The notes: generated by a model from the letters alone, not told the origin. A stretch of 64,000 nucleotides of DNA from Bacteroidales bacterium (GCA_017380635.1 JAFODP010000011.1:1-64000), one strand, 5' to 3'; shown: positions 16,444 to 26,436, counted from the first letter of the stretch. A program made the numbers and translations.

Positions 16444-18597
16444 ATGAAGAAAGTATTATTTGTTTTAGCTTTTTGCTTGATGGCCATATCTTCCTATGCA
16501 AAATTGGAAGGGGATGGCTATTATCGTATCAAGAATGTTGGTTCGGGCCGTTATATTACGGTAAGAGACAATAAAGGTAGTATCAATATCAATGCTGCAT
16601 CTGCCGACCTCGGTGCTGTCTATTTATATAAGGGCTTTGAAAATGTAGTCTCCGATCCTGCATCTATCCTATATGTTCAAGATTGTGGCGGAGGTTTCAA
16701 ATTTTATGCACAAGGCACCGATACTTACGAAATCATCGGATATTATTTGAAGGTAAAATTAAACAACGACGGAGAATCGTACAAAGCATACCAAAGCAAC
16801 GAGTACTTGATGATGTATCTGGGAGATGTGGAAACCAACCTCAACAATGTAATAGGAGCTTTAAGTACCAACGCCAAAGGAACTTACCGCGATTGGTATG
16901 TCTATCCCGTCAAGCCAAGTTCAGACAATTACTTCGGTATTAAGCCGGAATTCCAAACATCAAAAGGTCAATTTGCTTCATTCTATGCTTCTTTCCCTTT
17001 CAATACTGTGGCAGAAGGCATGAAAGTCTACTATATATATAAGGTAGATCAAGGCATGGCCGTGTATAAAGAGATTAACAATCAACAGGTGCCTGCCGGC
17101 ATGCCGGTTCTGATAAAATGTGCCGGAGCCAATCCTGCCGACAATAAAATTGATATCAAGGCAAATAGCGGAAAAGTGGCCAGCGACAACCAATTGGGTG
17201 GTGTGTATTTCTGTAATACCACCAAAGCTCACCGCAATGTAAAAGCTTACGATGCCAATACCATGCGCGTGTTGGGTGTGAATGCGGCCGGTGAATTGGT
17301 TTTCAAAAAGGTATCGCTCGATTATTTACCTGCCAATAAGGCTTATCTGAAAGTGCCCGCAGGTTCGCCCGACGAAATCAAGGTGGTGTCTTACGAAGAA
17401 TACGAAGCTAACAAAGTAGTTCCTGTCAGCGGCATCAGTCTGAATAAAACAGCTATCGAACTCACCGAAGGCGAAACTTTCCAATTGGAAGCCAGTGTGG
17501 CTCCCGAAAACGCCACCGACAAAACAATTAGCTGGAGCAGCTCGGATGCTAGCATAGCACGCGTTTCCAATGGTTTGGTTAGCACTTTGAAGGCAGGAAC
17601 GGTGGTCATTACGGCCAAGGCGGGCGATTTTTCGGCAAATTGCACGATTACGGTAAAAGCAAAAGTGATTCCCGTGAGCGGCATTACGCTTAATAAAAGC
17701 AGCGTAGAACTGACTGAAGGCGAAACTTTCCAATTGGAAGCCAGCGTCGCTCCCGACAATGCCAGCGACAAAACCATTAGCTGGAGCAGTTCCGACAACA
17801 ATATCGCTACCGTGGCGGATGGTCTTGTTAGCACTTGGAAAGCCGGTGAAGTGGTGATTACAGCCAAATCAGGCAATTGTACCGCCACTTGTAGCCTGAC
17901 GGTGATAAGCAAAGCTACTCCCGAATTGCCCGATACGACAGATGTTCCTATCACGGGTATCAAACTCGACAGAAGCGAAGCGGAACTTAGCGAAGGCGAA
18001 TCTTTAACATTGGTAGCCACTATCACGCCCGACAATGCTACCGACAAAAGCATTAGTTGGAGCAGCTCTGACGAAAGCATTGCCATTGTAGTGAATGGGG
18101 CTGTCACCGCCTTGAAAATGGGCGAAGTGGTGATTACGGCCAAGGCAGGCGAATTTGTCGCTTCTTGTAGCATTCGTGTTAAAGCCAAGGAAATTCCCGT
18201 CGAAAGTATTACGCTCGATAAAACGAAGGCAGAGCTGACCGAAGGCGAAACTTTGACACTGGTAGCAATGGTATCTCCCGAAAATGCGACAGATAAAAGC
18301 ATAGTATGGAGCAGTTCCGACGAACGTATCGCCACAGTTTTCGATGGCCTTGTTAGCACGCTGAAAGCCGGCGAAGCTATTATCACGGCTCAATGTGGCA
18401 GTCAATCAGCTACTTGCAGAATTATTGTCAAGGCAAAACCCGATGCTTTGGAAAGCGTAGAATTACATACCGGCATCAGAGCTATTTATAGTTTGCAAGG
18501 CATTAAGGTAGGTTCTTGCGAAGAGGATTTCGATCGTTTGCCCGAAGGTTTGTATATCATCAACGGAAATAAATTGGTGAAGAAGATGGCCCGATAA
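16444..18597 (+). CDS. Exported protein with four Big2 Ig-like repeats and C-terminal sorting-like tail
   Basis: 717 residues. The start at 16444 gives a clean signal peptide (KKVLFVLAFCLMAISSYA). Residues about 20-120 begin GDGYYRIKNVGSGRYITVRD, resembling a ricin-type beta-trefoil. Four Big2 bacterial Ig-like domains of about 83 residues start near 324, 407, 499 and 582, each with LTEGETFQLEA- or SEGESLTLVA-type and ISWSSSD motifs. The last 50 residues (AIYSLQGIKV, then LPEGLYIINGNKLVKK) resemble the short C-terminal tails of exported Bacteroidales proteins. Probably a surface adhesin or glycan-binding protein; ligand unknown. Confidence 0.85.
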   Translation: MKKVLFVLAFCLMAISSYAKLEGDGYYRIKNVGSGRYITVRDNKGSININAASADLGAVYLYKGFENVVSDPASILYVQDCGGGFKFYAQGTDTYEIIGYYLKVKLNNDGESYKAYQSNEYLMMYLGDVETNLNNVIGALSTNAKGTYRDWYVYPVKPSSDNYFGIKPEFQTSKGQFASFYASFPFNTVAEGMKVYYIYKVDQGMAVYKEINNQQVPAGMPVLIKCAGANPADNKIDIKANSGKVASDNQLGGVYFCNTTKAHRNVKAYDANTMRVLGVNAAGELVFKKVSLDYLPANKAYLKVPAGSPDEIKVVSYEEYEANKVVPVSGISLNKTAIELTEGETFQLEASVAPENATDKTISWSSSDASIARVSNGLVSTLKAGTVVITAKAGDFSANCTITVKAKVIPVSGITLNKSSVELTEGETFQLEASVAPDNASDKTISWSSSDNNIATVADGLVSTWKAGEVVITAKSGNCTATCSLTVISKATPELPDTTDVPITGIKLDRSEAELSEGESLTLVATITPDNATDKSISWSSSDESIAIVVNGAVTALKMGEVVITAKAGEFVASCSIRVKAKEIPVESITLDKTKAELTEGETLTLVAMVSPENATDKSIVWSSSDERIATVFDGLVSTLKAGEAIITAQCGSQSATCRIIVKAKPDALESVELHTGIRAIYSLQGIKVGSCEEDFDRLPEGLYIINGNKLVKKMAR
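17417..18435 (+). repeat. Four tandem Big2-coding repeats (about 245-250 bp each)
   Basis: Units begin near 17417, 17666, 17942 and 18190. The second and third are separated by a Pro/Thr linker of about nine codons (ATPELPDTTD). Units 1 and 2 share near-identical DNA around gaaggcgaaactttccaatt, while units 3 and 4 are closer to each other, consistent with duplication followed by divergence or gene conversion. Confidence 0.75.
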
Positions 18598-18631
18598 GTT
18601 ATTACGGAATAGCCTTTCTTACGCAAAAAAG

Positions 18632-18670
18632 AATGCGACAGCGCTCATGGGAACGTTGCCGCATTTTTTT
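18632..18670 (+). terminator. Rho-independent terminator after the Big2 gene
   Basis: A 12-bp stem with one mismatch and one wobble (18632-18643 with 18654-18665) runs into a seven-T tract (18664-18670). It lies between the Big2 gene and the convergent gene ending at 18690. Confidence 0.8.
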
Positions 18671-18689
18671 ATGTCAAAGTGGGAGAGAA

Positions 18690-19667
18690 TCAGAAAAGGG
18701 TTCGCGTGAGACGAAGATTGATAACCGGAAAAACCTGGAACTGCTTCAACAAATCGACACATTGTCCCATTTTACCTTCGATGCCGCTGATATCGTGCAC
18801 CAAATCGGTGCCATCGTGTGTGATAAGACTCGGAACGCCTCCCCAAAAAAGCAGACCGCAATCGAAGGATACATGCAGTTTTTTATCGGGCGAAGCAAGC
18901 GCATTACTACCATAACCAAAGCCCAGATAAGGCTTTATACGATTAACTTTCATTTCGGCACGCACCATGCAATATTCGTCGGGCATCATTTTGTAAACGC
19001 TGCCGTCGTTGACACGATTGCCTACTTTAAATCCCATTTCGCCGTACGAAAACATTTCTTCCATCAATTTTTCCGTGGGATAAAGTTCGAAAGAGCCCAT
19101 CACAATAATCGGTTCGTCGTTGATGGCATTCTGATACATAGTGTTGTACATATTGGCTGCATACAGGGTGGGCATCGATTCCGGCGCATTTTGCACACGA
19201 CCGATGACAGAAGATCCCCAATAAACCCCGGGCGTGATATACCATTTCTTATTCTTGAAAGGATGAATATCCAACAAAAGTTTGGCATTGTAGAAGTTGG
19301 GACTGCACAGCATTTCTATTTCATTGCTGATTTTAGAGCCCGTCATACCTTCAATCATTTGCGATAATTTATCGAATTTGCTTTCGCCAACAGGTGGTAC
19401 TTCGGCCGATTTGTTACCCAATTGTTCATCCACATCGACACCGAATGTCATGCCTAAATTAAATTCCGGTATCGCGGAGAAACCGCTGCGCAGACGCAAA
19501 CTTTTGCCCAAATTGGTGGCCACATCGAAACCGATACCGGTGCTTCCGGCTTCTACCGCTACATCAAGATGCGTGAAAAAAGAAGGACGTTCCTCAGATG
19601 TTTGAGCAAGGGCGACATTTCCTGTTAAAAGGAAGCAAGTCAGAAGGATAGATAGATTTTTCTTCAT
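18690..19667 (-). CDS. Putative outer-membrane beta-barrel protein, unknown function
   Basis: 325 residues with a signal peptide (MKKNLSILLTCFLLTGNVALA, cleaved before QTSEE). The mature protein has alternating amphipathic strands (FFTHLDVAVEAGSTGIGFDV; IKPYLGFGYGSNALA; VSFDCGLLFWGG). It ends VFPVINLRLTRTLF, with a terminal Phe typical of outer-membrane barrels recognised by BamA. A central helical insert holds EVPPVGESKFDKLSQMIEG. No family assignment is possible. It is a single gene convergent with the Big2 gene and divergent from GH35. Confidence 0.7.
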   Translation of the reverse strand: MKKNLSILLTCFLLTGNVALAQTSEERPSFFTHLDVAVEAGSTGIGFDVATNLGKSLRLRSGFSAIPEFNLGMTFGVDVDEQLGNKSAEVPPVGESKFDKLSQMIEGMTGSKISNEIEMLCSPNFYNAKLLLDIHPFKNKKWYITPGVYWGSSVIGRVQNAPESMPTLYAANMYNTMYQNAINDEPIIVMGSFELYPTEKLMEEMFSYGEMGFKVGNRVNDGSVYKMMPDEYCMVRAEMKVNRIKPYLGFGYGSNALASPDKKLHVSFDCGLLFWGGVPSLITHDGTDLVHDISGIEGKMGQCVDLLKQFQVFPVINLRLTRTLF

Positions 19668-19731
19668 ATTATCGTAGGTTTATTATCCACATTATATTTA
19701 GTGCCGCGAAGATATTAAAAAGAATCTTAAC

Positions 19732-19739
19732 TATCTTTG
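19732..19739 (+). promoter_or_regulatory. -7 element (TATCTTTG) for the GH35 gene
   Basis: TATCTTTG lies 22 bp before the GH35 start codon. A degenerate minus-strand element (TATCTTCG, 19714-19707) could serve the divergent barrel gene, so the two promoters are nearly back to back. Confidence 0.5.
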
Positions 19740-19760
19740 TCCTAAAGAATAAAGAACGAA

Positions 19761-21692
19761 ATGAAACGATTGATAATTTTTATATCCCTGATTCTCAGCA
19801 TTTCTATAAGTGTTAAACTTTCGGCTGCAACTAAAGCGGAAACGCATAGCTTTGAAAGCGGCCATGGACAATTCTTGTTGGATGGAAAACCCTTTGTGAT
19901 TAGAGCTGCCGAACTGCATTACGCCCGAATTCCGGCCGATTATTGGGAACATCGTATATTGATGTGTAAAGCCCTGGGAATGAATACCATCTGTTTGTAT
20001 GTCTTTTGGAATTATCACGAAGAGGAAGAGGGTATTTATCATTTTAAAGGCGAACGCAATTTGGCTCGTTTTCTGCAACTGTGTCAAAAACACGATATGT
20101 GGGTGATTCTGCGTCCTGGGCCCTATGTTTGTGCCGAATGGGAAATGGGCGGATTGCCATGGTGGCTACTGACGAAAGAAAATATGCAATTGCGTTCTTT
20201 GCATCCCGATTTTATGGCCGCGGTGGGCCGTTTTCAACGAAGATTGGCCCAAGAATTACAGCCTTTCATGCTTAAGAATGGCGGAAATATCCTGATGGTG
20301 CAAGTGGAAAACGAATTCGGATCTTATGGTACAGACAAAGCCTATATGAGCGCCATGCGCGATACGCTGCGTGCTGCAGGATGGACGGAAACGCTCCTAT
20401 TTCAATGCGATTGGTCGAGCAACTTTCAAAATAACGCCCTCGACGATCTTATCTGGACACTCAATTTCGGCACGAATGCCAAGCCCTTGCAACAATTCAA
20501 AAAACTGCAGCAACTGCGTCCCGATGCGCCCTTGATGTGTTCTGAATATTGGAGCGGCTGGTTCGATGGCTGGGGTCGCAAACACGAAACCCGTTCGTCG
20601 GAGGCCATGGTAAAAGGCATTGCTACGATGCTGGAAAATAATATTTCTTTTTCATTGTATATGACGCATGGCGGCACTTCCTTTGCTCATTGGGCCGGTG
20701 CCAACAACACGCCATTTTCTCCCGATTGCACTTCGTACGATTACGACGCTCCCATAAATGAACAAGGTGCTGCAACAGAAAAATACCATCAATTGAGAGA
20801 ATTATTGCAAAATTATTCACAAGTGAGGCTGCCGGATATACCAAAAGCCATGCCGGTAATCAGCATTGATAAGATTGATTTTCAGCAGTATGCAAGTTTG
20901 CAAAGCAACATTCTTCGCTATGAAGAAAGCCTCGAGCCGCTTCCATTTGAGGCCATGCGTTTTGCTTATGGAAGCGCTGTGTATGAGTGTGTTCTACCGG
21001 AATTGCCCGCTGGTTATCTGTACATAAAGGACTGCCACGATTTTGCTCGCGTCTTTGTGAACGACAGTTTGGTGGGCGAGTTGTATCGCGGTGCGAATGA
21101 ACAGAACACGCTGCCTATGCCCGCCGTCAGACAAGGTGATAGTCTGCGCATTTTCGTCGAAGCAATGGGGCGTATCAATTATTCGCGCAAAATTCACGAT
21201 TTCAAAGGAATAGGAGGAGAGGTGAGCTGGATTGCGGCGGATGACACCACAGCTATGCACAAACAGCGTCTGCAGCATTGGAAAATTAGTCTGATTGATG
21301 CAAGAACTTTACCCAACAAAGATTGGAAAAAGATAACATCCTTAGAACCTGGATATTACAAAGGCTATTTTCGCATCAATAAAATAGGGGATACTTTCCT
21401 TGATCTTTCCACATGGGGCAAAGGTTTGGTCTGGGTAAATGGCCATTGCCTGGGACGATTTTGGAAAGTTGGGCCGCAACAGACGCTTTATTGTCCTGGA
21501 GCTTGGCTAAAAAAGGGCAAGAATGAGATTGTGGTGATGGATATTCTCGAACCAACTTCGCTGCAAATCAAGGGATTGGATAAGCCCATCATCGATCGTT
21601 TACACAAAGAGTTTATTCCCGACGATGCGGTCAAAAAAGAGTATCCGCAAAACACATTGCAAGGGAATGAAGCTGCTCCCGGCGCAAAATAA
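19761..21692 (+). CDS. Beta-galactosidase, GH35 family
   Basis: 643 residues with a signal peptide (about 1-23). The catalytic TIM barrel spans about 35-350: AAELHYARIPADYWEHR, LRPGPYVCAEWEMGGLPWWL, acid/base Glu about 185 in QVENEFGSYG, and nucleophile Glu about 262 in CSEYWSGWFDGWG. C-terminal beta-sandwich domains end with GKGLVWVNGHCLGRFWKVGPQ, the conserved jelly-roll motif of the family. It should release terminal beta-galactose from side chains of pectin, xyloglucan or host glycans. It is an isolated gene rather than part of a visible polysaccharide utilisation locus. Confidence 0.96.
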   Translation: MKRLIIFISLILSISISVKLSAATKAETHSFESGHGQFLLDGKPFVIRAAELHYARIPADYWEHRILMCKALGMNTICLYVFWNYHEEEEGIYHFKGERNLARFLQLCQKHDMWVILRPGPYVCAEWEMGGLPWWLLTKENMQLRSLHPDFMAAVGRFQRRLAQELQPFMLKNGGNILMVQVENEFGSYGTDKAYMSAMRDTLRAAGWTETLLFQCDWSSNFQNNALDDLIWTLNFGTNAKPLQQFKKLQQLRPDAPLMCSEYWSGWFDGWGRKHETRSSEAMVKGIATMLENNISFSLYMTHGGTSFAHWAGANNTPFSPDCTSYDYDAPINEQGAATEKYHQLRELLQNYSQVRLPDIPKAMPVISIDKIDFQQYASLQSNILRYEESLEPLPFEAMRFAYGSAVYECVLPELPAGYLYIKDCHDFARVFVNDSLVGELYRGANEQNTLPMPAVRQGDSLRIFVEAMGRINYSRKIHDFKGIGGEVSWIAADDTTAMHKQRLQHWKISLIDARTLPNKDWKKITSLEPGYYKGYFRINKIGDTFLDLSTWGKGLVWVNGHCLGRFWKVGPQQTLYCPGAWLKKGKNEIVVMDILEPTSLQIKGLDKPIIDRLHKEFIPDDAVKKEYPQNTLQGNEAAPGAK

Positions 21693-21695
21693 ATC

Positions 21696-22739
21696 TTATA
21701 AACCGCATTGGCTCAATACTTTCGTAATGGCGGCTTGCGGACGCAGGGTTTCAAACGATTCCGGACATTGCCGCAAGGCGGCATCGTCGAGCAGAATATC
21801 GTAGGGCAGCGTGGATTCGGGCAGCGGGCCGGCCGTCCAATGGTACAAATCTTCAATGCCAAAAAATCGAGCAATGGCTTGCACGCTCATCGTACTGCCG
21901 TTGGCTTTTCCATCGATGGCATAACCGGCAATATGCGGCGTGGCAATAGCTACCAGGCTTACTAGTTCTTGGTCTATCTGTGGCTCGTTTTCCCAAACAT
22001 CCAACACGGCCGCTTTGATACTGCGATGTTGTAAAACTGTTTTCAAGGCTTCATTGTCGACCACCTCGCCACGCGATGCATTTATCAGTATTTGATGCGC
22101 TTGCATCTGCGATAGTCGTTGTGCGTCGAAAAGATGATAACTGGAGTAAGGCGCTTCATGATGAAGGTTGGGATGCAAACTGATAATGTCGGCCTTGGCC
22201 ATCAGTTCGTCCAAAGAAATATAGTCTTCGACTCGGTCGGTGTACAGCAAGCCATTATCGGAACAGCTTTTTCCTTCAAGCATGGCGGCTCGTCTGAGCG
22301 GATCGTTTTTCAGTACACGACAACCCAACTGGCTGGCTACGGCTGCAACTTTTTCGCCCACATGGCCCAAGCCTACAATGCCCAAGGTTTTATCTTTCAG
22401 GTTGAAGGAATATTTCTGCGCCAGATGTTTCAAGGTACAACCTACATACATAGCCACTGAATCGGCATTGCAACCGGCTGCGTTTTTCCAGACAATGCCA
22501 TTTCGGCGACAATAATCCGTGTCGATGTGGTCGTATCCGATGGTGGCCGTAGCGATGAAACGCACGCGGCTTTGTGCCAGGCTTGTTTCATTGCAAAGGG
22601 TGCGAGTTCGGATTAGCAGTGCGTCTGCATGGCGAAGCTTGCCGGGCGACGCAAGGCCGCCCGGCAAGTATTCCACTTCGGCATAAGGCTCAAACACGCC
22701 TCTCACATAAGGAATCTTATCGTCGATGAAGATTCTCAT
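21696..22739 (-). CDS. pdxB: Erythronate-4-phosphate dehydrogenase
   Basis: 347 residues. A D-2-hydroxyacid dehydrogenase with the NAD-binding motif GIVGLGHVGEKVA (about 120-132). Other marks are ATIGYDHIDTDYCRRNGI, NASRGEVVDNEAL and WENEPQID, and the PdxB-specific C-terminal dimerisation segment. It oxidises 4-phosphoerythronate in DXP-dependent pyridoxal phosphate synthesis. The gene lies 12 bases downstream of uxaE on the same strand, an odd partner functionally, and converges with GH35. Confidence 0.95.
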   Translation of the reverse strand: MRIFIDDKIPYVRGVFEPYAEVEYLPGGLASPGKLRHADALLIRTRTLCNETSLAQSRVRFIATATIGYDHIDTDYCRRNGIVWKNAAGCNADSVAMYVGCTLKHLAQKYSFNLKDKTLGIVGLGHVGEKVAAVASQLGCRVLKNDPLRRAAMLEGKSCSDNGLLYTDRVEDYISLDELMAKADIISLHPNLHHEAPYSSYHLFDAQRLSQMQAHQILINASRGEVVDNEALKTVLQHRSIKAAVLDVWENEPQIDQELVSLVAIATPHIAGYAIDGKANGSTMSVQAIARFFGIEDLYHWTAGPLPESTLPYDILLDDAALRQCPESFETLRPQAAITKVLSQCGL

Positions 22740-22751
22740 TTCTGCCGATGA

Positions 22752-24005
22752 TTATTTACTGAACATTCTCAGGATATGACGTTCGTAGAGATTGGCAACA
22801 ATCTGTTCTGCGCAAACGGCTTTATTGCGTCTCAAGGCATTGATATAAGCTTCACCTTGTTCGGCAGCCACTTTGTAACCCACATGAATCAACTGACGGA
22901 AATTGGGATTGTACTGCGGATGACCGGGAATGTGGCGCAGGGTGTTGGCGAAAGTTTCACCATCCCAAGATTCTACTTCTTCTACAGAAGGCAAAGCATT
23001 GGTATCAATATCGATAACGGTAGCGTAGGGTGCGCACAATTCTTCGAAACGACCATAAGAACCTTTGTAAACTTCCTTGGCCAATTGCAAAGCTTCAGCA
23101 TCACCAGACATAGCCAAACCAATCAGTTCTTCCAACCATGAGGTGCCGGCGGTTTTCACATGAATACCTTTGTCGTATTTGCGCAACAAATCGCCAATAA
23201 CAGGATAAATACTAAACTTGTCGGAACCCGAGTGGATACTGAGTTTCAGATTGTCGGGCAAAGCAAATTCTTTTACGGCAAAATCGATTACCAGAAGGTC
23301 TTCTTCGAATTCTTTGGCAAATTGAGCTACATCACCTACGTAATCGACACCTTTGTTGAAACGACCGGTAAATTTGGGAGCAATGGTCTGAGCAGGAATA
23401 CCTTCCAGCGCAATAGCGTGCAAAATAATGAACATGTCGATAGGCGTTTGTGCTTCGTCCACTTCGTCCATAGAAACTTCAGGAATGAAATTATCGGCAC
23501 CTTTCACTTCGGCAATATGACGATAAATACGTCCGGCTTCCTGAACGGCAAAAAGGAATTTTTCAGCTTTTTCGCGCAACAAAGCTTCGGTCAGTACGAA
23601 AGGTTGTTCAATGCCGGGAATCTGCAATTCGCCCAAGTATTTTTCATTTGCCTTGACAAAAGCAGCAATACTTTCTTCGGAAGCGGGCTTGCCAATGTAA
23701 TCGGCCACGTCCAAAGTAAAGAAATCGCAACAATCGATGAAACGGTCTACATTGTTCATGTTGATATGGTCGGCATCCACGAAATAAGCACCACTATATT
23801 GCAAAGCCTTAACAGCATCATCGGCTTCCTGACGCGTACCGATAGGTTCTGAATGCACGATATTGTGTTCGCGGTTCGACTTATTCCATACGGGCGTAAA
23901 ATCGATACCCAATTCTTGACGAGCTTTCATCATAGCGGCCAATTGTGCTTCGCCTTGTTGTGCGAAACGGTCGCCGGTTCCAAAAGAATACTTACTGATT
24001 TTCAT
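22752..24005 (-). CDS. uxaE: Tagaturonate/fructuronate epimerase family protein
   Basis: 417 residues. It matches the UxaE family: KYSFGTGDRFAQQGEAQLAA at the N terminus, VWNKSNREHNIVHSEP, KLSIHSGSDKFSIYP, VKTAGTSWLEE and RHIPGHPQYNPNFRQLIHV. In this family D-tagaturonate and D-fructuronate are interconverted, linking galacturonate breakdown (from pectin) to the glucuronate/KDG route without UxaB. The pectin methylesterase gene about 2.5 kb away supports a pectin role. The metal-binding His residues fall in IHSGSDK and GHPQYN. Confident on family; the epimerase activity is taken from characterised relatives. Confidence 0.88.
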   Translation of the reverse strand: MKISKYSFGTGDRFAQQGEAQLAAMMKARQELGIDFTPVWNKSNREHNIVHSEPIGTRQEADDAVKALQYSGAYFVDADHINMNNVDRFIDCCDFFTLDVADYIGKPASEESIAAFVKANEKYLGELQIPGIEQPFVLTEALLREKAEKFLFAVQEAGRIYRHIAEVKGADNFIPEVSMDEVDEAQTPIDMFIILHAIALEGIPAQTIAPKFTGRFNKGVDYVGDVAQFAKEFEEDLLVIDFAVKEFALPDNLKLSIHSGSDKFSIYPVIGDLLRKYDKGIHVKTAGTSWLEELIGLAMSGDAEALQLAKEVYKGSYGRFEELCAPYATVIDIDTNALPSVEEVESWDGETFANTLRHIPGHPQYNPNFRQLIHVGYKVAAEQGEAYINALRRNKAVCAEQIVANLYERHILRMFSK

Positions 24006-24203
24006 ATTGTTATAGTTTTTGATAATGATTATCTTTTTTCAGGATTGCTTGTATTGCGCATAATCCATGGCGGATAGGGCCATTTTTTAGCATTCACAAA
24101 AGTAACGATAGTTTTTAAAAAGCTTATGCAATGCCTAAGAAAAAACATTGTCCGAAACAAATTATTATGGCATCGCCCGTGCGATTATCAGAAATAATAT
24201 GCT

Positions 24204-24211
24204 TAATTTTG
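24204..24211 (+). promoter_or_regulatory. -7 element (TAATTTTG) for glnN
   Basis: TAATTTTG lies 36 bp before the glnN start codon. The -33 region is not recognisable, which could mean activator dependence. The rest of the 240-bp gap between uxaE and glnN is AT-rich and holds no ORF. Confidence 0.5.
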
Positions 24212-24246
24212 CGCAAATTTATACCTAATTTATATTCATAAAACCT

Positions 24247-26436
24247 ATGTCAACACTAAGGTTCAATCTTGTGCAAGAAGCCTTCAATCATCAAGTGGTT
24301 CCTGCACAGAGCTTACCAAAGAATATAGCCGCACTCTACGGCGAAAATGTGTTCAATCTGGATACGATGCGTCGCTGCATGTCGCGTTCTGTTTACAAGA
24401 AAGTGCAGGAAGCCATTGCGGCCGGTAAAGCCATCGATCCGGAAATTGCTGAAAGCGTTGCGCTTGCCATGAAGAAATGGGCCATGAAAAAAGGTGCCAC
24501 ACATTACACGCACTGGTTTCATCCGCTCAACGACGGCACGGCCGAAAAGCATGATTCTTTTATTCAGAAAGATGGTCCGTACAAAGTGATAGAAGAATTC
24601 AATGGCAAACTTTTGGTGCAACAGGAACCCGATGCCTCAAGCTTTCCAAATGGTGGCATTCGTAATACCTTCGAAGCTCGCGGTTATAGTGCTTGGGACC
24701 CTTCGTCGCCGGCTTTTATCGTGGATGACACGCTTTGTATTCCTACCATTTTTATTTCGTACACCGGCGAAGCGCTCGACTACAAAACGCCTTTGCTCAA
24801 GTCTTTGTCGGCCGTTTGTGAAGCTGCCAAGGAAACTTGCGGCTTTTTTGTGAACGATGTACAGCGTGTTACTTCCAACTTGGGTTGGGAACAGGAATAT
24901 TTTCTGGTGGACGAAGCGCTCTTCTCGGCACGTCCCGACTTGATGATGTGCGGACGTACCATCATGGGACACGAATCGGCCAAGAATCAACAGTTGGAAG
25001 ACCATTATTTCGGTTCTATTCCCAAGCGCGTGGTGGAATACATGAAAGACCTGGAATTGGAAGCTTATAAATTGGGCATTCCTTTGAAAACGCGTCATAA
25101 CGAAGTGGCTCCCAATCAGTTTGAATTTGCGCCTATTTACGAAGAAACCAATTTGGCCGTCGATCACAACTTGGTGTTGATGGATCTGATGCGCAAAGTG
25201 GCGCCTAAGCATCATTTCAGAGTATTGTTGCATGAAAAACCCTTTGCCGGCATCAATGGTTCGGGTAAGCACTGCAACTGGTCTTTGACCACCGATACCG
25301 GCATCAACCTATTTGCGCCGGGCAAGCATCCGAAAGACAATCTATTGTTTGTCACCTTCTTGGTAAATACTTTGATGGCCGTTCATAAACATAATGCTTT
25401 GTTGAAGGCTTCTGTGGCCAGCGCCGGCAATGCCTATCGTTTGGGAGCGCATGAAGCTCCTCCGGCCATTATCTCGGTTTTCTTGGGTACGCAATTAACC
25501 CAGTTGTTGGCCGATTTTGAAAAAGAAGATTCCGAAGATGGTCTGAAAATGAAGGCTAAATCACGCTTGAATCTGAATGTCAGCATTATTCCCGAATTGA
25601 TGCTGGATAATACCGACCGCAACCGTACTTCGCCTTTTGCTTTTACCGGCAATCGTTTTGAATTCCGTGCAGCCGGATCTTCGGCCAACTGTGCATCTTC
25701 TATGATTGTGCTGAACACAGCCGTCGCCGGTCAGTTGATGGATTTCAACGCCGCCATGAAGGAAAGAATGATTAGAGGCGAAAGCAAGGAACAGGCTTTA
25801 TACGCGCTCTTGCGTGAATATATCAAGATTGCCAAACCGGTTTGTTTCGAAGGCAATGGTTACAGCGATGAATGGAAAGCCGAAGCCTCCCGTCGTGGAC
25901 TGGATTGCGAAACCAGTATTCCTTTGCAGTATGACGCCTATCTGAAGCCACAGAGCATCGATCTGTTTGCACAAACCAAAGTCTTGAACGAGAAAGAATT
26001 GGCTGCCCGCAACGAAGTAAAATGGGAAACTTACACCAAGAAAATTCAAATTGAAGCACGTGTTCTCGGCGATTTGGCTCTGAATCATATCGTGCCGGTG
26101 GCCATTAAGTATCAGTCTTCTTTGCTGGACAATCTTTTCAAACTGAAAACCTTGTACAAAGACGAAGATTATCAGGAACTTTCTGTTGATAAGTCTGAAA
26201 AAATCAAGAAGATAGAATACTACATCAACCAAATCCAAAAACTCACCGATGCTATGGTGGAAGCGCGCAAGGTGGCCAATCGTATTACAAACGAAAGAGA
26301 AAAAGCCATTGCTTACCACGACACGGTTGAACCTTATTTCGAAAAAATCAGAAATCTGATAGACGAATTGGAATTGATGGTAGACAACGAATTATGGCCT
26401 TTGCCTAAATACAGAGAACTTTTATTTATACGATGA
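24247..26436 (+). CDS. glnN: Glutamine synthetase, type III
   Basis: 729 residues, the length of the dodecameric GSIII class rather than GSI (about 470). Typical segments are WFHPLNDGTAEKHDSF, GWEQEYFLVDEALF, KTRHNEVAPNQFEFAPI, GSGKHCNWSL, FRAAGSSANCASSMIVLN, and a long C-terminal helical region. It joins ammonia to glutamate with ATP and is the main ammonia-assimilating enzyme in many Bacteroidota. The TGA stop overlaps the start codons of the pectinesterase gene (atgatga), suggesting translational coupling of two unrelated functions. Confidence 0.96.
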   Translation: MSTLRFNLVQEAFNHQVVPAQSLPKNIAALYGENVFNLDTMRRCMSRSVYKKVQEAIAAGKAIDPEIAESVALAMKKWAMKKGATHYTHWFHPLNDGTAEKHDSFIQKDGPYKVIEEFNGKLLVQQEPDASSFPNGGIRNTFEARGYSAWDPSSPAFIVDDTLCIPTIFISYTGEALDYKTPLLKSLSAVCEAAKETCGFFVNDVQRVTSNLGWEQEYFLVDEALFSARPDLMMCGRTIMGHESAKNQQLEDHYFGSIPKRVVEYMKDLELEAYKLGIPLKTRHNEVAPNQFEFAPIYEETNLAVDHNLVLMDLMRKVAPKHHFRVLLHEKPFAGINGSGKHCNWSLTTDTGINLFAPGKHPKDNLLFVTFLVNTLMAVHKHNALLKASVASAGNAYRLGAHEAPPAIISVFLGTQLTQLLADFEKEDSEDGLKMKAKSRLNLNVSIIPELMLDNTDRNRTSPFAFTGNRFEFRAAGSSANCASSMIVLNTAVAGQLMDFNAAMKERMIRGESKEQALYALLREYIKIAKPVCFEGNGYSDEWKAEASRRGLDCETSIPLQYDAYLKPQSIDLFAQTKVLNEKELAARNEVKWETYTKKIQIEARVLGDLALNHIVPVAIKYQSSLLDNLFKLKTLYKDEDYQELSVDKSEKIKKIEYYINQIQKLTDAMVEARKVANRITNEREKAIAYHDTVEPYFEKIRNLIDELELMVDNELWPLPKYRELLFIR

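Noticed and set aside
17391..18386. 331-codon minus-strand ORF across the Big2 repeats
   Set aside because: It mirrors the four repeats of the plus-strand protein, which has signal peptide and domain structure; the antisense product is repetitive Ser/Leu sequence without family features.
18633..19367. 244-codon plus-strand ORF
   Set aside because: It starts within a terminator and is antisense to the exported barrel-like protein, whose signal peptide and terminal Phe are convincing.
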